Of a DNA stretch of 64,000 bases, positions 1 to 9,476 are shown in pieces. This stretch comes from Mesorhizobium sp. (GTDB taxonomy: Bacteria; Pseudomonadota; Alphaproteobacteria; Rhizobiales; Rhizobiaceae), in contig SAPZ01000001.1 of assembly GCA_004020875.1 (NCBI GenBank), forward strand, positions 248,001-312,000, given 5' to 3'. How positions within the stretch are numbered: position 1 is the first letter of the stretch; every line of letters begins with the position of its first letter. The position numbers were made by a program, and so were the translations under genes. Below the pieces are notes generated by a model, which saw nothing but the letters and a program-made list of their open reading frames with translations, made no database searches and was not told where the DNA came from.

Positions 1-1206
1 CGGGTGATCGGCCGGGTCGGCGCTCCTCAGCCGCACGGTGCCGCGCGAGCGCGGGCGCAGGAAGGCGGAGTTCAGCGTCACGCCTGGGTTCTTCAGCTTC
101 TCGACGCCGGCCTCGATGCCGGAGCCAAGGCCGAGATGGAACTGGATGTCGGGCGAGGCGGCTGTCGGATCCGCGTACCAGAAGCCGCCGGTCTCGAACA
201 GGCTCGAGGCGACCGGACCCTTCTTGAGCAAGAGGTACTGCAGCCCTGCCCACAGTGTGCGGTGCAGCTTGGCGTAGTTGTCGTAGGTGTGGTCGCCGGT
301 GCATTCGGCGATCACGAACAGGTCGAGATGGTCCTGCATGTTGGAACCTACGCCAGGCAGGTCATGTACCGGCGTGACGCCGATCGATTTCAGATGGTCG
401 GCCGGGCCGATGCCCGATTGCATGAGAAGCTTGGGCGAGCCGATGGCGCCGGAGGAAACGATCACCTCGCGTTCGGCGCGCAGGATCGTCTTTTCGCCGC
501 CCGGTTTGTCGACGATCTCGACGCCGATGGCGCGGCCGTTTTCGACGACGACACGGGTGACCAGCACATCGGTCCTGACCGTCAAATTCTTGCGGGCACC
601 GATCGGCTTCAGATAGGCCACGGAGGCCGATGAGCGCCGCGCATTCTTTTGGGTCAGCTGGTAGTAGCCGACGCCATCCTGGCTCGAGCCATTAAAGTCC
701 GGGTTGAAGGGTATGCCCATCTCCTGTCCGGCGCGGAAATATGCCTCGCAGATCGGCAGCGGCGAGATCGGGTTAGAAACGCCGAGCGGACCCTGGTCGC
801 CATGGAAATCGTTGGCGAAGCGCTGGTTGTTTTCGGCGCGCTTGAAATAGGGCAGCACGTCGCGATAGCCCCAGCCCGCGAGGCCCTCCTCCTTCTCCCA
901 GGCGTCGTAGTCGCGGGCGTTGCCGCGCGTGTAGATTTGGGCGTTGATCGACGAGCCGCCGCCGACCACCTTGGCTTGCGTGTACCAGAAGACGCGATCC
1001 TTCATGTGTTTCTGCGGCACGGTCGACCAGCCCCAGGAGGCGATGCCCTTTGTCATCTTGGCGAAACCCGCCGGCATATGGATCAGCGGATGCCAGTCCT
1101 TGCCGCCGGCTTCCAGGAGCAGGACGGAATTGCCCGGATCCTCGCTCAGCCGGTTGGCGAGAACGCAGCCGGCCGGACCGGCGCCAACAATGATGTAGTC
1201 AGCCAT
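1..1206 (-). CDS. GMC family FAD-dependent oxidoreductase (choline dehydrogenase-like), C-terminus cut by window edge
   Basis: Oxidises a primary or secondary alcohol with FAD; the substrate is unknown. The reading frame is open from an ATG at 1206 to base 1 (402 codons), so about 130-150 C-terminal residues of a normal 530-550 aa protein lie outside the window. Seen directly: the N-terminal dinucleotide-binding motif GAGPAG at residues 8-13, the GMC signature VVGGGSSIN near residue 80, and the second GMC signature GAIGSPKLLMQSGIGP near residue 260. The catalytic His/Asn end is not visible. It lies 6 bp after an SDR gene and is probably the last or a late gene of the LacI-controlled catabolic operon. 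It resembles choline dehydrogenase BetA, but the neighbours argue for another alcohol substrate. Confidence 0.9.
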   Translation of the reverse strand, partial: MADYIIVGAGPAGCVLANRLSEDPGNSVLLLEAGGKDWHPLIHMPAGFAKMTKGIASWGWSTVPQKHMKDRVFWYTQAKVVGGGSSINAQIYTRGNARDYDAWEKEEGLAGWGYRDVLPYFKRAENNQRFANDFHGDQGPLGVSNPISPLPICEAYFRAGQEMGIPFNPDFNGSSQDGVGYYQLTQKNARRSSASVAYLKPIGARKNLTVRTDVLVTRVVVENGRAIGVEIVDKPGGEKTILRAEREVIVSSGAIGSPKLLMQSGIGPADHLKSIGVTPVHDLPGVGSNMQDHLDLFVIAECTGDHTYDNYAKLHRTLWAGLQYLLLKKGPVASSLFETGGFWYADPTAASPDIQFHLGLGSGIEAGVEKLKNPGVTLNSAFLRPRSRGTVRLRSADPADHP

Positions 1207-1212
1207 TGTCCC

Positions 1213-1974
1213 TCACAAGCGTGGCACCGAGAGCGCGCCATCGACATCGATGACCGATCCTGTCGAAAAGCGGAATTTACCGGAGGCCAGCGCCGCGACC
1301 ACGGCGCCGATGTCGCCGGGCTCGCCCCAGCGTTTGGCCGGCACCAGGCCACCTTCGATCAGCGCGTCATATTTGGCTGAAACGCCGGCGGTCATGTCGG
1401 TGCGGATGATGCCCGGCCGCACTTCGAACACGCCGATGTTTTCGGGTGCGAGCCGCAACGCCAGATTCTTTACCCACATCGAAAGGCCGGCCTTGGAAAT
1501 GCAGTAGTCGGCTCGTTCCGGCGAAGCCATGGCGGCGCTCACCGAGGTGATGGTGATGATCGATCGGGTTGCATGCGAGGGAGCGGCCAGCATTGCCTTG
1601 GCGACGGCCTGGCTGAGAAAGGCTGTGCCGCGCAAATTGATGTTCATGGCGCGGTCGAAATTCTCCGGCTTCAACTCGAGCAGATCGCCGCGGACCACGG
1701 CGCCAACGCCAGCATTGTTGACCAGGCAATCGATGCGACCGAAGGCGCGCATAGCGGCACCGATCAGCGTTGCATGATCGGAGAGGTTGGCAATATCACA
1801 GCGACTGTAGGCGAAGGCTGCACCGCGCGTCGTGATGTTCTCTATAAGGCGTTTGGCGGGATCGTCCGCGAGGTCGGCCACTAGAATGTCGAAGCCGGCA
1901 TCCGCCAATGCCTCGGCGCAGGCAAGCCCAATGCCGCGCGCGCCGCCGGTGACGATGGCTGCCGGGCGGCTCAT
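1213..1974 (-). CDS. SDR family NAD(P)-dependent oxidoreductase (3-ketoacyl-reductase type)
   Basis: A classical short-chain dehydrogenase of 253 aa. The Rossmann motif TGGARGIG is at residues 9-16, the NNAG motif near residue 90, and the catalytic Ser with YxxxK appears as the serine before YCISK near residues 145-160. It probably oxidises or reduces a hydroxyl/keto group of the pathway intermediate. Such proteins are often labelled 3-ketoacyl-ACP reductase, but no fatty-acid genes are nearby. Its ATG overlaps the stop of the upstream GMC gene by 4 bp, which suggests translational coupling. Confidence 0.9.
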   Translation of the reverse strand: MSRPAAIVTGGARGIGLACAEALADAGFDILVADLADDPAKRLIENITTRGAAFAYSRCDIANLSDHATLIGAAMRAFGRIDCLVNNAGVGAVVRGDLLELKPENFDRAMNINLRGTAFLSQAVAKAMLAAPSHATRSIITITSVSAAMASPERADYCISKAGLSMWVKNLALRLAPENIGVFEVRPGIIRTDMTAGVSAKYDALIEGGLVPAKRWGEPGDIGAVVAALASGKFRFSTGSVIDVDGALSVPRL

Positions 1975-3473
1975 GCGGCAAGCTCCGTCTTGCGGATGTG
2001 GTCAGCCACGCGCAGCGCCTGCGCCGCGATCGACAACGCCGGATTGACCGCGGCCGATGTCGGCAGGAAGCCGGCGTCGACGACGAACAGGTTTTGATGG
2101 TCCCAGGCCCGGCAGAAGGGATCGAGCGGCGAGGTGGCTGGATCATTGCCCATCTTCACCGTGCCGCACTGGTGCGAGGGCGTGCGCTTGTCGAAGGGAC
2201 GCGATAGCACGATTGGATAGCCGCAGGCACGAAGGTTCTCGCGCATCACTTTGGTCAAGCCTTCCAGCGACTGCATGTTGGAGCGGCGCCACTGCATGAC
2301 GATCTCGTTGCCGTCGACCATAATGCGGCTTTCGGGATCGGGCAGGTCCTCGCACATGAGGTACCAGTCGACGGCGTGTCCGGCCATGAAGTCGAGCACG
2401 AATTTCGGCATCGTCTTCACATTGGCCTTGAGCATGTTGCCGTCGATCTTGCCGAGCAGTTGCACATTGCCGAGCGGCTTGCCGCCCTTGCCGTCCGACA
2501 GGTAATAGTCGTTGAGCATCAGCGTCTTCTGGTAGACGGATGTGTTGCGGCGCCGCGGGTCGATCGCTAGCATCGCGCTCGAATTGTGGTTCATGAAATT
2601 GCGGCCGACCTGGTCGGAGCTGTTGGCGAGTCCTTTGCCATTCGTGCTACGCGAACGCAGCAGGATGGCGGCCGAGTTGATCGCGCCGGCTGAAAGGATG
2701 ACGAGCTTCGGCGATAGCGTCTTTTGCGCGCCGTTTTGGGTGTAGTGGATGGCGGCGATCGACTTGCCGTCCGGAGCGGTTTCGAGCCAGTCGACATGGG
2801 CGCCGGTTTCCAGTCGGATGCTCGGGTCTTTTAGCGCTGCGGACAGCGGACCGGTCTGCGCGTCGATCTTGCCCTGGCCGGTGTTGGGGAAGGCGTCCCA
2901 GCCGGTCCTGCCTTCCTTCAGCCAGGTCTCGATGTCGACGCCGAGCGGCAGCGATGCCGGATGCAGCCCAAGGCTCTTGAGTTCGGCGCGGGCACGCGCG
3001 ATCGGCGGCTCGTCCGGCACCGGCTTGAAGGCATAGGGAATCGAATGGAACGGCTCGGTCGGGTCCTCACCGAGCGTGCCTCGCACGCGAAACAGCTGCT
3101 CGGCCTTGGAATACCAGGGCTCGAATTCGTCATAGGAAAACGGCCAGGCCGGCGAGACGCCGCCGAAATGCTCGAGCTCGGAAAAATCCTCCTTGCGATA
3201 GCGGATCAGGACCGCGCCGAAGAATTTCGAATTGCCGCCGACATAATAGTAGTTGCCGGGATTGAAGGCAGCCCCACCGGCCTCGCGCCACATCTCCTTC
3301 GGCCGGTAGTGCTCGTCCAGGAAAATCGATCGCGTCGAGCGCGCATGCGGCGTCGCGGGCAACGGCTCGCCGCGCTCCAGGATCAGGATCGAGGCGCCGC
3401 TGCCGGCCAAGCCGGAAGCGATCGTGGCGCCGCCGATGCCGGAGCCGATGATGACGATATCCGGGTTTGCCAT
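1971..3473 (-). CDS. GMC family oxidoreductase
   Basis: A second FAD-dependent alcohol/sugar dehydrogenase, 500 aa, distinct in sequence from the GMC protein at 1-1206. The FAD-binding motif is GSGIGG at residues 11-16. The C-terminal catalytic region has SHQCGTVKMG near residue 435 (catalytic His) and NPALSIAAQALR near residue 477 (second catalytic Asn position). No signal peptide is visible, so it is presumably cytoplasmic. It lies 6 bp after the transporter ATPase gene and overlaps the SDR gene by 4 bp. The family includes glucoside 3-dehydrogenases and pyranose/cyclitol oxidases, so an unusual sugar or polyol is plausible. The substrate cannot be read from sequence. Confidence 0.9.
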   Translation of the reverse strand: MANPDIVIIGSGIGGATIASGLAGSGASILILERGEPLPATPHARSTRSIFLDEHYRPKEMWREAGGAAFNPGNYYYVGGNSKFFGAVLIRYRKEDFSELEHFGGVSPAWPFSYDEFEPWYSKAEQLFRVRGTLGEDPTEPFHSIPYAFKPVPDEPPIARARAELKSLGLHPASLPLGVDIETWLKEGRTGWDAFPNTGQGKIDAQTGPLSAALKDPSIRLETGAHVDWLETAPDGKSIAAIHYTQNGAQKTLSPKLVILSAGAINSAAILLRSRSTNGKGLANSSDQVGRNFMNHNSSAMLAIDPRRRNTSVYQKTLMLNDYYLSDGKGGKPLGNVQLLGKIDGNMLKANVKTMPKFVLDFMAGHAVDWYLMCEDLPDPESRIMVDGNEIVMQWRRSNMQSLEGLTKVMRENLRACGYPIVLSRPFDKRTPSHQCGTVKMGNDPATSPLDPFCRAWDHQNLFVVDAGFLPTSAAVNPALSIAAQALRVADHIRKTELAA

Positions 3474-3479
3474 AGTTCT

Positions 3480-4595
3480 TTAACGGATGCGCTTCTCGGT
3501 CGCCGGGTCGAAGAACACCGCCTTGCTGAGATTGAACGCAAGCGGCGTGCTGGTTCCGGGCTGGATCCTGGCATCGGCCCTGAGCCGCGCCACGACGCCC
3601 TTGCCGCCGAGATTGGTGACGGCGAACGTGTCGGAGCCCGCCGGCTCCACCACCTCGATGTGGCAGTCGGCGGTGGCGATGTTTGAGCCGTTGCGCTCGG
3701 CGCCTTCCGGGTCGGTCAGCGCTTCCGGGCGGACACCGAAGATGACCTGCTTGTCCTTGAAAGCCGCAAGACCGGCGGGCGCGCCGGGCATCGGCAGCAC
3801 GATCGGCTGGCGCGCCTCGCGGTCCAGCACCACCGAAAGCCCGGCGCCGTTGCCGTCGATCTTTGCCGGGATCAGGTTCATCGCCGGCGAGCCCATGAAG
3901 TCGGCGACGAAGATGTTGGTCGGGTTGTTGTAGATCTCGGCCGGGGTGCCGAACTGCTGCACCTCGCCGTCGCGCATGACGGCGATCTTGGTCGCCAGCG
4001 TCATCGCCTCGATCTGGTCATGCGTGACATAGACGATCGTCGTGCCAGTGGTGGCATGCAGGCGCTTGATCTCGATGCGCATGTCGACGCGCAGCTTGGC
4101 GTCGAGGTTGGAGAGCGGCTCGTCGAACAGGAAGAGTTTCGGGTCGCGCACCAGCGCCCGGCCCATGGCGACGCGCTGGCGCTGGCCGCCGGAAAGCTGG
4201 CTCGGCTTGCGGTTGAGCAGGTGGCCGATCTGCAGGATCTTGGCCACCTTGTCGATCGCCGCCTGACGCTCCGCCGCCGGCACGCCGCGCATCTCCATGC
4301 CGAAGGCGATGTTTCCAGCCACCGTCATGTTCGGATAAAGCGCATAGCTCTGGAAAACCATGGCGATGTCGCGCTTCGAAGGATGGAGGTCATTGATCGC
4401 GCGGCCGTCGACGCGGATCTCGCCTTCGGTAATCTGCTCCAGCCCGGCGATGGTGTTGAGCAGCGTGGACTTGCCGCAGCCGGACGGGCCGACCAGCACC
4501 AGGAAGCCGCCTTTTTCGAGCTCGACATTGATGCCCTTCAGGATCTCGACATTCCCGAAGCGCTTCTTCAGCCCATCAATTTCCAGAAAAGCCAT
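3480..4595 (-). CDS. sugar ABC transporter ATP-binding protein (CUT1, MalK/UgpC type)
   Basis: Energises uptake through the two permeases encoded just upstream. The protein is 371 aa, the usual length for CUT1 ATPases with a C-terminal regulatory/TOBE domain. Walker A GPSGCGKST lies near residue 38, the signature LSGGQRQRVAMGRAL near 133, Walker B LFLFDEPLSNLDA near 157, and the switch His in YVTHDQIEA near 190. The frame stays open far upstream (to 5354), but that stretch is antisense-like sequence inside the permease gene. I start at the ATG giving MAFLEIDGLKKRF, where family homology begins. The gene is 23 bp from the permease stop. Confidence 0.95.
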   Translation of the reverse strand: MAFLEIDGLKKRFGNVEILKGINVELEKGGFLVLVGPSGCGKSTLLNTIAGLEQITEGEIRVDGRAINDLHPSKRDIAMVFQSYALYPNMTVAGNIAFGMEMRGVPAAERQAAIDKVAKILQIGHLLNRKPSQLSGGQRQRVAMGRALVRDPKLFLFDEPLSNLDAKLRVDMRIEIKRLHATTGTTIVYVTHDQIEAMTLATKIAVMRDGEVQQFGTPAEIYNNPTNIFVADFMGSPAMNLIPAKIDGNGAGLSVVLDREARQPIVLPMPGAPAGLAAFKDKQVIFGVRPEALTDPEGAERNGSNIATADCHIEVVEPAGSDTFAVTNLGGKGVVARLRADARIQPGTSTPLAFNLSKAVFFDPATEKRIR

Positions 4596-4618
4596 GGTCG
4601 TTCCTTCAGAAACCAGGG

Positions 4619-5563
4619 TCAGCCCTTGACCGCGCCGGCCATCAGACCGCGCACGAAATAGCGGCCGGCGACGATATAGACGATCAGGGTGGGAAGCGCG
4701 GCGATCATCGCCGCGGCCATGTTGACGTTGTACTCGACGACGCCGGTCGAGGTGTTGACGACATTGTTCAGCGCCACGGTCATCGGCATCACGTCGCCGG
4801 TGCCGGCATAGGCGGAAGCGAAGAGGAAGTCGTTCCAGATGTTGGTGAATTGGTAGATGACGGTGACGACGAAGATCGGCATCGAGTTCGGCAGCATGAT
4901 GCGGCGAAAGATCTGGAAGAAGGAGGCACCGTCGACCTGCGCCGCCTTGACCAGTTCGGTCGGGAAGGCCTCGTAATAGTTGCGAAAGAACAGCGTGGTG
5001 AAGCCGAGGCCGTAGACCACGTGAACGAAGACCAGGTTCACCGTCGAATTGCCGAGGCCGAAATTGAATCCCGTCGCGTTCTGCAGCGTGACGCCGAACC
5101 GGCCGAGGCTGCCGAGGATCGTCGCCATCGGCAAAAGCACCGACTGGAACGGGATGAAGCAGGCGAACAGCATCATGGCGAAGACCAGCGTGTGGCCGCG
5201 GAAGCGCCATTTGGTCAGCACATAGCCGTTCAAGGCGCCGAGCAGCGTCGAGATCAGCACAGCCGGAACCACCATCTTGATGGAGTTCCAGAAGTAGCCC
5301 TTGATGCCGGCGCAGGTGAGGCCGACGCAGGTCTCGCCCCAGGCCTTGAACCACGGCTCGATGGTCGGCGACTGCGGCAATGCCAGCATGTTGCCGTTCT
5401 GGATCTCGTCCATTGTCTTGAACGAGGTGACCAGCATGACGAATAGCGGCATCAGGTAGAAGACCGCGAACAGCGCGAGCAGGCCGTAGATGACGATGCG
5501 GTTGATCGTTCTGGCGCTCAGACCGCTCGAAGCCGGACGGGCAGGCGAGGTGACAGCGCTCAT
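4619..5563 (-). CDS. carbohydrate ABC transporter permease (MalG type)
   Basis: An inner-membrane subunit of a CUT1 importer, 314 aa with about six hydrophobic segments. The ATPase-contacting EAA loop reads EAFPTELVKAAQVDGAS, around residues 205-221. A hydrophobic signal-anchor lies at residues 24-45. It overlaps the partner permease by 4 bp (ATGA), the usual arrangement for stoichiometric expression. The closest known type is the glucose/mannose GtsC-like group, but substrate specificity is set by the binding protein and remains unknown. Confidence 0.94.
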   Translation of the reverse strand: MSAVTSPARPASSGLSARTINRIVIYGLLALFAVFYLMPLFVMLVTSFKTMDEIQNGNMLALPQSPTIEPWFKAWGETCVGLTCAGIKGYFWNSIKMVVPAVLISTLLGALNGYVLTKWRFRGHTLVFAMMLFACFIPFQSVLLPMATILGSLGRFGVTLQNATGFNFGLGNSTVNLVFVHVVYGLGFTTLFFRNYYEAFPTELVKAAQVDGASFFQIFRRIMLPNSMPIFVVTVIYQFTNIWNDFLFASAYAGTGDVMPMTVALNNVVNTSTGVVEYNVNMAAAMIAALPTLIVYIVAGRYFVRGLMAGAVKG

Positions 5564-6519
5564 CGCGGCTTCTCCCTGAGTTCGGAATAGAGATAAGGCA
5601 CGATGATCGCGGTCAGCGTCATCAGCATGATCACCGCGCTCGCCGAGCCGACCGCCATCTCGTTGCGCTTGAAGGTGAATTCATACATGAAGTTGGAGGG
5701 CAGCCAGGCCGAGCCGCCAGGGCCGCCACTGGTCAGCGCGACCACCAGGTCATAGGACTTGATGGCGAGGTGCGCGAGCACGATGAAGGCCGACAGGAAG
5801 ACGGGCCGCAGCAGCGGAATGACGATGCGGCGGTAGAGCTGGAAAGTGGAAGCGCCATCGATCTGCGCAGCCTTCATGATCTCGCCGTCGATGCCGCGCA
5901 GGCCGGCCAGGAACATCGCCATGATGAAGCCGGAAGCCTGCCAGACGCCGGCGATCACCACCGTGTAGATGACGAAATCCTTGTTCTTGATCCAGTCGAA
6001 ATGGAAGCTCGTCCAGCCCCATTGATGCAGCGTCTGCTCCAGCCCGAGGCCGGGGTCGAGGAACCATTTCCAGGCGACGCCCGTGACGATGAAGGAGAGC
6101 GCCATCGGGTAGAGATAGATCGGCCGCAACACGCCTTCGCCGCGGATCTTCTGGTCGAGCAGGATGGCCAGGAACAGGCCGAGCGCCAGGCAGATCAGGA
6201 TATAGAGGAAGCCGAAAATGCCCATATTTGTGATCGAGGTGTACCAGCTTGAAGGCGGGTCGCTCTCGAAGGTCCAGCGCCAGAGCCGCTGATAGGCGCG
6301 GGCACCGGTGATGTCATAGGACGGGAAGGTCTTGGAGTTTGTGAAGGACAGATAGATCGTCCAAAGAATGAAGCCGTAGACGAAGACGATCGTCGCCGCG
6401 AAGCTCGGCGCCAATACGATCTTCGGCAGCAGATCCTGCAATCGCGAACGGACCGATGCGCCGGGACGGGCGTCGTGCTCCGGTGTCAGCTTGATCTGGG
6501 TTTCGGCAACTGTGCTCAT
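5560..6519 (-). CDS. sugar ABC transporter permease (MalF type)
   Basis: The second membrane subunit of the CUT1 importer, 319 aa from the ATG giving MSTVAETQIKLT. A longer in-frame start at 6585 would add 22 residues unlike the family, so I reject it. The EAA loop reads GEIMKAAQIDGASTFQ around residues 215-231. The C-terminal end, with GGPGGSAWLP followed by a final helix, matches the GtsB/UgpA-like group. It is separated from the binding-protein gene by 123 bp containing hairpins. Confidence 0.94.
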   Translation of the reverse strand: MSTVAETQIKLTPEHDARPGASVRSRLQDLLPKIVLAPSFAATIVFVYGFILWTIYLSFTNSKTFPSYDITGARAYQRLWRWTFESDPPSSWYTSITNMGIFGFLYILICLALGLFLAILLDQKIRGEGVLRPIYLYPMALSFIVTGVAWKWFLDPGLGLEQTLHQWGWTSFHFDWIKNKDFVIYTVVIAGVWQASGFIMAMFLAGLRGIDGEIMKAAQIDGASTFQLYRRIVIPLLRPVFLSAFIVLAHLAIKSYDLVVALTSGGPGGSAWLPSNFMYEFTFKRNEMAVGSASAVIMLMTLTAIIVPYLYSELREKPR

Positions 6520-6605
6520 CGGCTTGTCCAGTTCCGGTTGGTCGGAAACCGCCCGGCGCAAAAACGCACCAGGGTTGTCCCCCACCTTTGTCGACAGGAG
6601 ACCTC

Positions 6606-6642
6606 CCCCGCCGAAGCGGGGAAGGGTTGGTTCAAATGAACC
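6606..6642 (-). promoter_or_regulatory. intercistronic stem-loops after the binding-protein gene
   Basis: Two hairpins lie between the binding-protein stop codon and the permease. One is the 14-nt palindrome GGTTCAAATGAACC at 6629-6642, directly after the stop. The other is CCCCGC/GCGGGG with a CGAA tetraloop at 6606-6621. Neither has a strong T-run on the minus strand, so they look more like mRNA-stabilising or partial-attenuation structures than a full terminator. Such structures commonly raise binding-protein expression relative to permeases in ABC operons. Confidence 0.5.
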
Positions 6643-7896
6643 TTACTTGGCGTCGTCGATCGCCTTGACCAGCTCGGTCACGGCCTCGTCGGAGCTCTTG
6701 ATCTGACCATGGACGAACTTCGACACCACGTCCTTGTAGGCGTTGGCGACGGCCGGCGGGGCGCCGTAGCCCTGCGCCAGCGAGCCGAACAGCGTGCCGC
6801 CCTCATTGGCCTTCTTCAGGTCGGCGATACCCTTCTTACCGCAAGCGTCAAAGTCGGTGTCAGGCACGTCGGTACGGGCAGGAACCGAACCCTTCACGAC
6901 GTTGAAGGCCGACTGGAAGCTCTTCGACAACGTGGCCGTGGCAAGTGCCACCTGGGCGGCCTTGCGGTCTTCCGGAACGTTGAACATGCCGAACATATCG
7001 GAGTTGTAGATCACGGAACCGTCGGTGCCCGGGAAACGGTAGCAGAGGAAGTCGGTACCTGGCGTCTTCTTGGCGGCGTGGAACTCACCCTTGGCCCAGT
7101 CGCCCATGACTTGAACCAGCGCATCGCCCTTGATGACCATGGCGGTGGCGAGGTTCCAGTCGCGGCCCGAGAAGTTCGGATCGACATATTTGACGAGCTT
7201 GGCCAGGTTGTCGAACGACTTCTTCATCGTGTCGGACTTGAGGGAATCCTCATCGAGGTCGTTCATCGCCTTCTTGTAGAATTCCGGACCGCCGGTCGAC
7301 AGAACGACGGAGTCGAACATCGTGGCTTCCTGCCAGTTTTGGCCACCCAGCGCGAGCGGGATGACGCCGGCAGCCTTGGCCTTGTCCAGCAGGGCTATGA
7401 AGTCGTCGAAGGTCTTCGGCTCGGTGCCGCCGATCTTGTCCATCACGGCTTTGTTGATCCACAGCCAATTGACTGAGTGGACGTTGACCGGAGCGGCCAC
7501 CCACTTGCCGTTATAGACCGAGAACTTCTGCAGGGCGGCCGGAACCGATTTGTCCCAGCCTTCCTTCTTGGCGGTCTCGGTCAGGTCGCCCATGACGCCG
7601 GCGGCCGCATAGTCGAGCACGGTGTAGCCGAGCATCTGAGAAGCGGTCGGATAATTACCGGCCGCGACCATCGCCTTCAGCGCTGTCATAGCGGCGTCGC
7701 CGCCGCCGCCGGCCACCGGCACGTCCTTCCAGGCATAGCCTTCCTTGGCCAGATCCTGCTTCAGCACGTTCAGAGCGGCCGCTTCGCCGCCCGACGTCCA
7801 CCAATGCAGCATCTGCACTTCCTTGACGTCCGCGGCATGCGCCGAGAACGCAAAGCTCGTCGCAAGAGCCGTTCCGATAAGCAGTTTGCGCAACAT
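6643..7896 (-). CDS. sugar ABC transporter substrate-binding protein (periplasmic)
   Basis: A periplasmic solute-binding protein, 417 aa. Residues 1-21 form a Sec signal peptide with an AHA-A cleavage site before [11 protein letters not shown]. The extracytoplasmic bacterial family 1 fold is supported by the opening beta strand plus HWWTSGGEA, the aromatic segment [10 protein letters not shown] near residue 143, and overall length. It resembles glucose/mannose binding proteins of the GtsA type and sugar-binding proteins of Brucella and Agrobacterium. It defines the importer's specificity, which cannot be read with confidence. It is encoded first in the transporter block, after the aldehyde dehydrogenase gene. 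Confidence 0.93.
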   Translation of the reverse strand: MLRKLLIGTALATSFAFSAHAADVKEVQMLHWWTSGGEAAALNVLKQDLAKEGYAWKDVPVAGGGGDAAMTALKAMVAAGNYPTASQMLGYTVLDYAAAGVMGDLTETAKKEGWDKSVPAALQKFSVYNGKWVAAPVNVHSVNWLWINKAVMDKIGGTEPKTFDDFIALLDKAKAAGVIPLALGGQNWQEATMFDSVVLSTGGPEFYKKAMNDLDEDSLKSDTMKKSFDNLAKLVKYVDPNFSGRDWNLATAMVIKGDALVQVMGDWAKGEFHAAKKTPGTDFLCYRFPGTDGSVIYNSDMFGMFNVPEDRKAAQVALATATLSKSFQSAFNVVKGSVPARTDVPDTDFDACGKKGIADLKKANEGGTLFGSLAQGYGAPPAVANAYKDVVSKFVHGQIKSSDEAVTELVKAIDDAK

Positions 7897-7954
7897 GTAC
7901 TACCTCCCTTGTTGCATACACATAGCCGGCGGATGTCCGCCGGGGTCTCCCAAC

Positions 7955-9466
7955 TCAGCCGACCCACCATCCGGTGCGCTGGCCGCGATGAAACTGGATA
8001 GTCTTTTCCTCGGTATAATCCTCGACGGCGCGCTTGCCGAGTTCGCGTCCCAGACCGGACTGCTTGTAGCCGCCGAAGGGCAGCTCAGGGTAACCTTCCA
8101 TGAACGTGTTCACCCAGACCGTCCCCGAACGCACACCGCGCGCTACCGACATGCACGTGTCGATGCTGGCGCTCCACACCCCCGCAGACAGACCATAGGG
8201 CGTGTTGTTGGCAATGTGCAATGCCTTTTCAATCGTTTCAAAAGTGAGCACGGAGAGCACCGGCCCGAACACTTCCTCGCGCGCGATCGCCATGTCCTCT
8301 GAGACGTTACGGACGATGGTCGGATCGAGATACTGGCCGGCATTGGAGGCAAGCCGGGCACCGCCGACGAAAAGTTTGCCGCCATCGGTTTTTGCCGCCG
8401 TTACATAGCCGGCCACCTTTTCCATGTGGTCGGCCGAGATCATGGCGCCGACCTTGGTGCGGTCGTCGAGCGGATCGCCGACGCGGACCTTTTCAGCCAG
8501 CGTCTTGACCGCGTGCAGGAAGTCGTCGGCGATCGCCTCATGCACGATCAGCCGGCTGCCGGCATTGCAGCATTCGCCGGCGTTGAAGAAGCCGCCGAAC
8601 ACGGCGGCATCCGCTGCTGCTTCGAGGTCGGCATCGGGGAAGACGATCTGGCCGTTCTTGCCGCCGAGCTCCATCGACACCTTCTTCAGCGAATTGGATG
8701 CTGCTGCCATGGTCGTCTTGCCGACGCGGGTCGAGCCGGTGAAGGACACCATCTCGACCAGCGGATGGCTGACCATCGGCGCGCCGACATCGGCGCCGAA
8801 GCCGGCGAGGATGTTGACCACGCCGGCCGGCAACCCGGCTTCGAGCAGGATGTCGCCAAGAACGAAGGTCGAGGCCGAGGTCATCTCGCTCGGCTTGACC
8901 ACAGCCGTGCAGCCGGCGGCGAGCGCGAAGGGCAGCTTCTGGCTGACGATCAGGAAGGGGAAATTCCACGGCGTTATGATCGAGACGACGCCGATCGGCT
9001 CGCGCAGGACGACGCCCAGCATATCGTCGCCGAGATTGGCGTAGCTCTCGCCATGCAGCGTGCGGGCGAGCGAAGCGGCATAGCGCCAGATATCGATCGC
9101 GCCGCCGATCTCGCCGCGCGCCTGGGCGATCGGCTTGCCGGATTCCAGCGCATCGAGGCGGGCGATCTCCTCCAGCCGGGTCTCGATGAGGTCTGCGGTC
9201 TTGAGCAGAACCGCGGCGCGCTCAGACGCCTTCATGCGCGGCCATGGGCCGGTCTCGAACGCCTTGTGCGCGGCCTGGACTGCCGCCTCGACCTCCGAGG
9301 CGCCTGCCTGCGCATACCGGGACACGGCAAAACCGTGGCCGGGGCTGGCTCGCTCGATGCTGCGGCCGTCACGGGCTTCGACATGCTTGCCGTCGATCAA
9401 GAGCTTGTAGGCCTTCGGCGCCTGGGACGCCTCTGCCGGCATGACAATGTTGAGCGGTGCGTTCAT
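7955..9466 (-). CDS. aldehyde dehydrogenase family protein
   Basis: An NAD(P)+-dependent oxidation of an aldehyde to an acid, 503 aa, full length for the family. The catalytic Cys is in GECCNAGSR near residue 300 and the general base Glu is in MELGGKN near residue 266. The Asn of the oxyanion hole is in TPWNFPF near residue 167. The position between a GMC dehydrogenase/importer block and a CoA-transferase suggests it makes the free acid that the transferase then activates. Betaine-aldehyde dehydrogenase is an alternative label, but nothing else in the operon points to choline metabolism except the GMC fold. Confidence 0.93.
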   Translation of the reverse strand: MNAPLNIVMPAEASQAPKAYKLLIDGKHVEARDGRSIERASPGHGFAVSRYAQAGASEVEAAVQAAHKAFETGPWPRMKASERAAVLLKTADLIETRLEEIARLDALESGKPIAQARGEIGGAIDIWRYAASLARTLHGESYANLGDDMLGVVLREPIGVVSIITPWNFPFLIVSQKLPFALAAGCTAVVKPSEMTSASTFVLGDILLEAGLPAGVVNILAGFGADVGAPMVSHPLVEMVSFTGSTRVGKTTMAAASNSLKKVSMELGGKNGQIVFPDADLEAAADAAVFGGFFNAGECCNAGSRLIVHEAIADDFLHAVKTLAEKVRVGDPLDDRTKVGAMISADHMEKVAGYVTAAKTDGGKLFVGGARLASNAGQYLDPTIVRNVSEDMAIAREEVFGPVLSVLTFETIEKALHIANNTPYGLSAGVWSASIDTCMSVARGVRSGTVWVNTFMEGYPELPFGGYKQSGLGRELGKRAVEDYTEEKTIQFHRGQRTGWWVG

Positions 9467-9476
9467 CGTTTCTTCT

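Noticed and set aside
1..1206. betA, choline dehydrogenase of a glycine-betaine pathway, together with the aldehyde dehydrogenase as betB
   Set aside because: No betI or betC, the importer is of the sugar type, and the operon adds CoA-transferase and crotonase genes that betaine synthesis does not need; kept as a generic GMC call.
3480..5354. A 624-codon frame running from the permease region through the ATPase gene, as if a fused protein
   Set aside because: Residues before MAFLEIDGLKKRF are Arg/His-rich shadow sequence overlapping the permease gene; the ATPase alone has the family's normal length and start.
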